DNA from: Muribaculaceae bacterium
GTDB taxonomy: Bacteria; Bacteroidota; Bacteroidia; Bacteroidales; Muribaculaceae
Length of the DNA: 20,575 nt
Direction of reading: 5' to 3'
Assembly (NCBI GenBank): GCA_009775125.1
Contig: VSPD01000049.1
Coordinates: 1 to 20,575 of the forward strand
Part shown: piece after piece, positions 15,693 through 20,575 of the stretch
Layout: each line of letters starts with the position of its first letter
Position numbering within the stretch: position 1 is the stretch's first letter
Translations under genes and position numbers: made by a program
Notes under the pieces: generated by a model
Told to the model about the DNA's origin: nothing
Databases searched by the model: none
Seen by the model: the letters and a program-made list of their open reading frames with translations, nothing else

Positions 15693-16316
15693 CTATTTCT
15701 TATATTGAGGCAGGAGGGGGACAGGGAATTTCGAGAACAGTACATCGACAGCTTTGGCAATGCCCGAGAGATTGCGGAATTGAGAGTCGCCGTTATCCAT
15801 AATCGTGGCCACCGAAGAGGAGTACATCGGTATTTTCCGCTGCATATCGACAATATCCATCGTGAGCACACCCTCGCGGTAAATGCCTGTGATAACCTGC
15901 GCGTTGGAATAGTAGGCCGGCCAGTAGTTGGCACGCGGGTACATAAACCACGGATACATACCATTATAATAAGGTCCGACAGGTGGGGGTGGGGGAGGCC
16001 CCATGGGTTGCACCAGCGGAGCTGTGGCTATCTCTTTACGGACGGTAAGGCCAATGTTGATAAGCATCGGCGAAGTAGGGCTCTCGGTGTAGCCGCGGTC
16101 GACCATTTGCTCGCGGATGGCGGCGGCGATGTTGTAATACGTCACCATTTCCATTCCCGGGGGCAACGTGCCTTCATCAGGAGTGACGATGCGGAATGTG
16201 GAGAAATCGCGCAAATTCGCTCCGTTGTAAGTCTCGCTCGATGTCAAGGAATAGGGGCTGCATCCTGATAGCGCGAGCAGTACGGCCATTATTATAAATC
16301 CGGATAACTTTTTCAT
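15693..16316 (-). CDS. DUF4136-type lipoprotein
   Basis: The protein has 207 residues. A lipoprotein signal peptide (MKKLSGFIIMAVLLALSGC) places the lipidated cysteine at residue 19, so the mature protein is anchored in the outer or inner membrane facing the periplasm. The layout of the rest fits DUF4136: an early FSTFRIV strand, a helix (YNIAAAIREQMVDRGYTE), an INIGLTVRKE strand and a C-terminal segment ending FSKFPVPLLPQYKK. The role of DUF4136 proteins is not established. A run of six prolines (107-112) flanked by Gly/Tyr/Trp-rich sequence interrupts the domain. It lies 66 nt downstream of the DUF389 gene on the same strand and may be read with it; I found no convincing promoter of its own. 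Confidence 0.82.
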   Translation of the reverse strand: MKKLSGFIIMAVLLALSGCSPYSLTSSETYNGANLRDFSTFRIVTPDEGTLPPGMEMVTYYNIAAAIREQMVDRGYTESPTSPMLINIGLTVRKEIATAPLVQPMGPPPPPPVGPYYNGMYPWFMYPRANYWPAYYSNAQVITGIYREGVLTMDIVDMQRKIPMYSSSVATIMDNGDSQFRNLSGIAKAVDVLFSKFPVPLLPQYKK

Positions 16317-16382
16317 ACACGCTTAATTATTGATTAAACCTTTGATATTCAAACAATTTTGCCGCGTCGAAAGTTCATCGGA

Positions 16383-17735
16383 CTATTTCCCCGAATCAAT
16401 TATGCGTATGTTGCCAAGTCCGGTGCGGGTCTCGAGATAGCGGGTGAGGCGTGTTTGGTCGGTAATCGGCGAAGTATGTTTTATTATGGCTAAGTTCACG
16501 GTGTCGAGCGAACGTGTTGCCGTGTTGCATACAAGGGTGCGGCATATGGCTATGTCGGCAATTTGCGGATACAGCACTTTTATTTCGGGAGCTATCGTGT
16601 ACGAAAGTGAGTCGAAAGCCTCGCGTCGTAGAATCTGCGAGCGCAGGGAGTCTATTTCTGCCTTTTGACCATCAATCTGGTTCATGGCCGCTGTGAATAC
16701 CTCGCCGATGCTTTCACGCGGAGCTTGTGATATATTGGCAGATCCGGCGCCGAACCCTTGTGTGATATGAAGTGTAGACCCTCGTAATATCGGCGATTCT
16801 TGCAATTGCCGAGCCATGGCCACTTGAAGCGAGTCAATGTCGACGCTCTCGCCAATAAGAGTCACGTCTATGTGTTTCTTCCAATGTGAAATGTAGGCCT
16901 TTTTGCTGAATACCTGAGTGTTGGAAAATACAAAATTGTTGTCGACGAAATTATTTGCGTCATTTATGAAGTAACTGTCGCGTATCATCAGAAATGTAAG
17001 ATATACGCTCGGAAGCAACGTCACCACCACAATGCTCAGCACTATCCTTTGCACCTTGCGGCGGCGAAGCTCGTCGACAAAATTTACAGGCGTGAATTTA
17101 AACAGCTTCACGCCCACGAGGGTTGCGAAGGCTATAAATATTGAGTTTATGAGGAAAAGATAAAAAGCGCCGGTGAAATATTGCAGCTGCCATGTCGCCA
17201 ATCCGTATCCTGCTGTGCACAAAGGAGGCATGAGCGCCGTGGCAATGGCCACGCCGGGTATCACATTGCCTTTTTGCCGGCATGCGGCAGCCACGATTCC
17301 GGCTCCGCCGCCGAAGAAGCCTATCAGCACGTCATATATCGTTGGAGATGTGCGGGCAAGCAGTTCCGACCGGCCTTCGCTTACAGGCGAGATGAGGAAG
17401 AAAAGCGTTGACGCTATCACCGAGAACAGAGCCGCGGCGGCAAGGTTGCGGGCCGAACGCTTGATAAGCGCGAAATCGTATGTGCCTGCGCCAAGTCCCA
17501 CGCCTATAATGGGCCCCATCAGCGGTGAAATAAGCATCGCGCCGATTATCACGGCGGGCGAGTTGGTGTTCAGTCCGAGCGAGGCTATGAATATGGCCAG
17601 AATCAGAATCACAATGTTAGGGCCGCGAAACGACACGCCGTCGAGTATGGTCTTCCTCGCCGACGCTTCGCTTTCCATATATGGCGACAGGTCGAAATAA
17701 CCTTTCAGCTTATCTTTTGCAATGTCAAGAATCAT
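16383..17735 (-). CDS. DUF389 family membrane protein
   Basis: The protein has 450 residues from the ATG at 17735; a TTG three codons upstream is less likely. After about 35 cytosolic residues come six or so membrane segments with the family hallmarks GPNIVILILAIFIASLGLNTNSPAVIIGAMLISPLMGPIIG and GVAIATALMPPLCTAGYGLA. Residues about 280-450 form a soluble domain with a BON-like fold by appearance (HIDVTLIGESVDIDSL) and a short coiled-coil stretch (QIDGQKAEIDSLRSQ). DUF389 proteins have no agreed function; a transport or envelope role is a guess. The Crp-type gene upstream is cut off by its own terminator at 17799-17850, so this gene needs its own promoter, which I could not identify. Confidence 0.85.
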   Translation of the reverse strand: MILDIAKDKLKGYFDLSPYMESEASARKTILDGVSFRGPNIVILILAIFIASLGLNTNSPAVIIGAMLISPLMGPIIGVGLGAGTYDFALIKRSARNLAAAALFSVIASTLFFLISPVSEGRSELLARTSPTIYDVLIGFFGGGAGIVAAACRQKGNVIPGVAIATALMPPLCTAGYGLATWQLQYFTGAFYLFLINSIFIAFATLVGVKLFKFTPVNFVDELRRRKVQRIVLSIVVVTLLPSVYLTFLMIRDSYFINDANNFVDNNFVFSNTQVFSKKAYISHWKKHIDVTLIGESVDIDSLQVAMARQLQESPILRGSTLHITQGFGAGSANISQAPRESIGEVFTAAMNQIDGQKAEIDSLRSQILRREAFDSLSYTIAPEIKVLYPQIADIAICRTLVCNTATRSLDTVNLAIIKHTSPITDQTRLTRYLETRTGLGNIRIIDSGK

Positions 17736-17798
17736 GATTTTCAAGCATTTGTTTTAATTAATTTAACATTTGTTTCGCTCGTAATGTTTATTCAAGCC

Positions 17799-17850
17799 AA
17801 AAAATACGCGCATCGCAAAATCAGCTATAAGACTTTGCGATGCGCGTATT
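17799..17850 (-). terminator. terminator of the Crp-type regulator gene
   Basis: A perfect 17-bp inverted repeat (AATACGCGCATCGCAAA at 17803-17819 and its complement at 17834-17850) encloses a 14-nt loop. On the minus strand it is followed by six T residues (17804-17799). It lies 25 nt after the regulator stop codon. The plus strand has no matching T-run, so it should act leftward. Confidence 0.85.
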
Positions 17851-17875
17851 ATATTATGTGGTTTGGAGCCTCTTG

Positions 17876-18586
17876 TCAGCCGAATTTACTTATTTTGCGA
17901 AGCTGAGGCTCATTTATAATCTTTATGCTGCGGCCGTCCACCACAATCAAGTGCTCGTTTACAAACCCCGACAGGGTGCGTATTGCATTTGACGTAGTCA
18001 TGTTCGAGAGGTTGGCGAGGTCTTCGCGCGACATATATATCTTTAATGTCATATTGTCGTCCTCATAGCCATAATTGTCGCGTAGCACCATCAAGGCTTC
18101 GGCCAGGCGTCCGCGGATATGCTTTTGGGTAAGGTTTACGATACGCGAGTCGGAGTTGCCGAGATTGCGTGACAGGTCGTGAATAAAAAACCAGGCGATC
18201 TGGTTGTTGGCTGTAATAAGATCAGACACAATGCCCATGGGCAGCGACCCGAGCACCGATGGCTCGAATGCCGCCGATGTCGACACATAAGGCTCGTTGG
18301 CAAAATATGCCCGGTAACCGAAATACTGCACCGGACGAATCAGCCTCAGAATCTGCTGCCGGCCGCCTACGCCGTCCTTATATTTTTTTACCTTGCCTTT
18401 CAGCAGGCACCAGAGATATTCTGGTTCTTCATTTTCGGCATATATTATCTGATTTTTCTTGAAATGATGGATTTCAAAATTTTCGACAATGAGTCGTTTC
18501 TCTTCATTTGAGAGAATCGGCCATACTCCATTTATGTCTTCGGCCAAAACCTTTTCTATGGACCGTTTAATCAGTTGTGAACTCAC
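17876..18586 (-). CDS. Crp/Fnr-family transcriptional regulator
   Basis: The protein has about 236 residues if it starts at the GTG at 18586. The open frame extends to a TTG at 18703, but that part is AT-rich, unlike the family, and contains a -7-like box (18657-18650). The homologous part begins GVWPILSNEEKRLIVENF. A cyclic-nucleotide-binding-type beta barrel follows (IIYAENEEPEYLWCLLKGKVKKYKDG...YFGYRAYFANEPY, about residues 42-115), then a long dimer helix and a winged helix (MSREDLANLSNMTTSNAIRTLSGFVNEHLIVVDGRSIKI, about 180-220). I see no Fnr-type cysteine cluster, so an iron-sulphur sensor is unlikely; the ligand is unknown. It is divergent from gdhA, which is a candidate target. It is probably monocistronic, with a strong terminator. 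Confidence 0.85.
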   Translation of the reverse strand: MSSQLIKRSIEKVLAEDINGVWPILSNEEKRLIVENFEIHHFKKNQIIYAENEEPEYLWCLLKGKVKKYKDGVGGRQQILRLIRPVQYFGYRAYFANEPYVSTSAAFEPSVLGSLPMGIVSDLITANNQIAWFFIHDLSRNLGNSDSRIVNLTQKHIRGRLAEALMVLRDNYGYEDDNMTLKIYMSREDLANLSNMTTSNAIRTLSGFVNEHLIVVDGRSIKIINEPQLRKISKFG

Positions 18587-18649
18587 CGGAATATTGGTTT
18601 GGGGAAAGATTATGATGAATAGTGTTTTTAAAATATGTTTTAAAGCATG

Positions 18650-18657
18650 CAAATATA
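18650..18657 (-). promoter_or_regulatory. -7 box for the Crp-type regulator gene
   Basis: On the minus strand TATATTTG (18657-18650) matches TAnnTTTG. The nearest TTTG upstream is 23 bp away rather than 19, so the -33 assignment is weak. A start site near 18643 would leave a leader of about 55 nt before the GTG at 18586. Confidence 0.45.
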
Positions 18658-18851
18658 CTGTTTTTTTATCAAACTGCGTACAAAATACATAATATTTGCT
18701 CAAAAAAACGCCATATTTTAGTCGTTATGGCCAAATTTTTGATGCTTTGGTTGAATTTTACAATGCCTTTATATCTTTTCTTGTGCAAAAATGTCAAAAT
18801 TGAGAGCAGGGAGGCGATAAAATTTTTTCACATTTTTTAGTTGCATTTTGC

Positions 18852-18882
18852 TTGCAAGTAATGGAAATATTATGTAAGTTTG
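18852..18882 (+). promoter_or_regulatory. promoter of gdhA
   Basis: TAAGTTTG (18875-18882) matches the -7 consensus exactly. A TTG (18852-18854) lies 20 bp upstream as a weaker -33 element. Transcription would start near 18889, leaving a leader of about 70 nt before the ATG at 18959. Confidence 0.6.
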
Positions 18883-18958
18883 CATCGGACTCATAGTTCA
18901 CAGGCTTAACCAACCAAAATCTTTATACCGCGCTAAACCGCAAAAAATTTCTGTAATC

Positions 18959-20296
18959 ATGGAAATTAATCAAATCATGGCCGCCCTTGAGGCTAAGCAC
19001 CCGGGCGAAAAAGAGTACCTTCAGGCTGTCCGCGAAGTGCTCATGTCTGTTGCCGACATCTACAACCAGCACCCCGAGTTTGAACACAACAAAATTATCG
19101 AACGTATGGTCGAACCCGACCGTATCGTTACTTTCCGTGTGACTTGGCTCGACGACAAAGGCGAAGTTCAAAACAACATCGGTTACCGTGTGCAGTTCAA
19201 CAACGCCATTGGCCCGTACAAAGGCGGTATCCGTTTCCACGCATCGGTCAACCTCTCTATCCTGAAATTCCTCGGCTTCGAGCAAACATTTAAAAACGCC
19301 CTCACCACCCTCCCCATGGGCGGCGCAAAAGGCGGTTCCGACTTCTCACCCCGTGGAAAATCCGACCGTGAAATCATGCGTTTCTGCCAGGCTTTCATGC
19401 TCGGCCTTTGGAAAAACCTTGGTCCCGACCGCGACGTGCCTGCCGGCGATATCGGCGTAGGCGGCCGCGAAGTAGGTTACATGTATGGCATGTACAAACG
19501 CCTTGTCAACCAACACGACGGCACATTCACCGGTAAAGGCCTCGACTTCGGCGGCAGCCGTATCCGTCCCGAAGCAACCGGTTTCGGCGCCCTCTATTTC
19601 GTGCAAAGCATGCTCAAAGAAAAAGGCGACACCATCAAAGGCAAGACCGTGGCAATATCCGGCTTCGGTAACGTAGCTTGGGGCGCAGCCTTGAAAGCTA
19701 CCGAACTCGGAGCAAAAGTCGTTACCATCTCCGGTCCCGACGGATATGTTTACGATCCCGCCGGTCTCGATGCAGAAAAAATCGACTACATGCTCGAACT
19801 TCGTGCTTCCGGCAACGACATTGTCGCTCCCTATGCCGAAAAATTCCCCGGCTCCACATTCTTCGCCGGCAAAAAACCGTGGGAACAGAAAGTCGACATT
19901 GCCCTTCCTTGCGCTACGCAAAACGAAGTAAATGGCGACGACGCCCGTCAGCTCGTTGCAAACCACGTCGAACTCGTGGCCGAAGTATCCAACATGGGCT
20001 GCACACCCGAAGCTATCGACACATTCATCGAATCGCGCACCACATACGCTCCCGGCAAAGCCGTTAATGCCGGCGGTGTGGCCACATCCGGTCTTGAAAT
20101 GAGCCAGAACGCCATGCACCTCCAATGGAGCGCCGAAGAAGTCGACGAAAAACTCCACGGCATCATGCACGCCATCCACGAACAATGCCTCCGTTATGGC
20201 CGCGAAGCCGACGGTTACATCAACTATATGAAAGGCGCCAACATTGCCGGCTTCATGAAAGTCGCCAATGCCATGATGGGCCAAGGCGTATGCTAA
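18959..20296 (+). CDS. gdhA: glutamate dehydrogenase, NADP-specific type
   Basis: This 445-residue enzyme has the standard length of hexameric bacterial glutamate dehydrogenases. It interconverts 2-oxoglutarate plus ammonium and L-glutamate, and in gut Bacteroidales is a main route of ammonium assimilation. Substrate residues are present: K88 in GPYKGGIRFH, K124 in LPMGGAKGGSDFSPRG (catalytic lysine) and D164 in VPAGDIGVGGREVGYMYG. The Rossmann motif SGFGNVAWGAA follows, and the second strand ends TISGPDGYV with Ser rather than an acidic residue, which favours NADP(H). It has its own promoter and a strong terminator, so is probably monocistronic. The divergent Crp-type regulator may control it, but no binding site is evident. 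The ATG is preceded by an A-rich stretch without Shine-Dalgarno. Confidence 0.94.
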   Translation: MEINQIMAALEAKHPGEKEYLQAVREVLMSVADIYNQHPEFEHNKIIERMVEPDRIVTFRVTWLDDKGEVQNNIGYRVQFNNAIGPYKGGIRFHASVNLSILKFLGFEQTFKNALTTLPMGGAKGGSDFSPRGKSDREIMRFCQAFMLGLWKNLGPDRDVPAGDIGVGGREVGYMYGMYKRLVNQHDGTFTGKGLDFGGSRIRPEATGFGALYFVQSMLKEKGDTIKGKTVAISGFGNVAWGAALKATELGAKVVTISGPDGYVYDPAGLDAEKIDYMLELRASGNDIVAPYAEKFPGSTFFAGKKPWEQKVDIALPCATQNEVNGDDARQLVANHVELVAEVSNMGCTPEAIDTFIESRTTYAPGKAVNAGGVATSGLEMSQNAMHLQWSAEEVDEKLHGIMHAIHEQCLRYGREADGYINYMKGANIAGFMKVANAMMGQGVC

Positions 20297-20332
20297 TCCA
20301 CCTATATAATATTTAATCCACCTATATAATAT
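20294..20332 (+). repeat. 20-bp-period tandem duplication at the gdhA stop codon
   Basis: TAATCCACCTATATAATAT occurs at 20294-20312 and again at 20314-20332. The first copy begins with the gdhA stop codon, so a slipped duplication has repeated the stop and the first bases of the 3' untranslated region. Confidence 0.9.
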
Positions 20333-20372
20333 AGTCACAATTCAATAAACTATATAGAATAGCCCCCGTCTC

Positions 20373-20403
20373 AATCCCGGCTCCCCCGAGCCGGGATTTT
20401 TTT
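20373..20403 (+). terminator. rho-independent terminator after gdhA
   Basis: An 11-bp stem (AATCCCGGCTC at 20373-20383 with 20388-20398) closes a CCCC loop, followed by a T-run ending at 20403. It lies 77 nt after the gdhA stop. Confidence 0.92.
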
Positions 20404-20451
20404 GCACCCCTCCTCATCCCCCATCCTTAGTCCTTGTCGCTTTGCATTAAA

Positions 20452-20539
20452 ATTGTCGCAGGGCGACAATCTCTTAGGTAACCTCCGGCTTCAGCCGTGG
20501 GGCTCGAGAATATGCTCAGGCGGTGTGGCGGCGCCACAC
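20452..20539. repeat. hairpin-rich non-coding tail of the window
   Basis: After the gdhA terminator no coding frame is visible. The stretch holds two perfect 3-nt-loop palindromes, ATTGTCGC-AGG-GCGACAAT (20452-20470) and GTGTGGC-GGC-GCCACAC (20523-20539). Between them lies a small stem CGGC-TTCA-GCCG (20486-20497). AGCCGTGGG here (20493-20501) also occurs at 2902-2910 in the TIR-bounded element. The block resembles the hairpin cluster at 230-490 and may continue beyond the window. Confidence 0.6.
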
Positions 20540-20575
20540 TCTTGCATTTGCCGGCCTCAATCCTTTCTCCCTTCA

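Larger units (their letters stand above)
18587..18958. other. AT-rich intergenic region between the divergent Crp-type gene and gdhA
   Basis: This 372-bp spacer carries the -7-like box of the regulator (18657-18650, minus strand) and the gdhA promoter (18852-18882, plus strand), about 220 bp apart. I found no gene, no hairpin of note and no clear Crp-type palindrome in between. An 8-bp palindrome CTTGCAAG at 18851-18858 overlaps the gdhA -33 region. Confidence 0.6.

Noticed and set aside
17803..17850. 17-bp perfect inverted repeat considered as an operator or attenuator for the DUF389 gene
   Set aside because: The T-run on the minus strand and the position 25 nt after the regulator stop make a terminator the simpler reading.
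1..20575. CRISPR arrays, tRNA, rRNA, riboswitches, integrase or phage genes
   Set aside because: I saw no regularly spaced direct repeats, no cloverleaf-like segments, no rRNA motifs and no recombinase or phage-like proteins.

Overview
The window looks like a chromosomal segment from a member of the Bacteroidales, most likely Muribaculaceae or a close relative. This placement is inferred from protein style and promoter form; no rRNA gene is present to confirm it. Five places match the Bacteroidetes promoter form (-7 box TAnnTTTG, usually with a TTTG/TTGG-like -33 box 19 bp upstream). Start codons generally lack Shine-Dalgarno sequences. The EtfAB, acyl-CoA dehydrogenase, GdhA, OPT transporter and DUF4136 lipoprotein all read like Bacteroidales proteins. 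Coding regions are moderately GC-rich and spacers are AT-rich.

Layout. Positions 1-719 hold a leftward promoter at the edge, a block of small hairpins (230-490) and the promoter of an OPT-family oligopeptide transporter (720-2711). That gene ends in a GU-rich terminator. A 346-bp element with 42-bp imperfect terminal inverted repeats and many internal hairpins (2826-3171) separates it from a MATE exporter (3232-4641). The MATE gene overlaps a FAD-dependent dehydrogenase (4607-6208). A promoter at 6218-6248 starts a run of four genes: UDP-glucose 6-dehydrogenase, a CPA2-type antiporter with a cytosolic tail, a GT2 glycosyltransferase and a GT4-like glycosyltransferase. The last three are joined by 4-nt overlaps. 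This run probably makes UDP-glucuronate and adds sugars to a surface polysaccharide. A second operon, with a textbook promoter, encodes EtfB, EtfA and a long acyl-CoA dehydrogenase, and ends in a perfect bidirectional terminator.

Three leftward genes follow: a DUF4136 lipoprotein, a DUF389 membrane protein, and a Crp/Fnr-type regulator with its own terminator. The regulator is divergent from an NADP-type glutamate dehydrogenase (gdhA, 18959-20296). The last 170 bp after the gdhA terminator are non-coding and again carry perfect hairpins.

The gene content is mostly housekeeping, and I see no defence system, prophage, CRISPR array, tRNA or rRNA. Two signals are the most worth pursuing. First, perfect palindromes with 3-nt loops recur in three separate spacers, one of them inside the TIR-bounded element. 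Second, the antiporter in the polysaccharide operon appears to lack the acidic residue normally found in its ion-binding helix.
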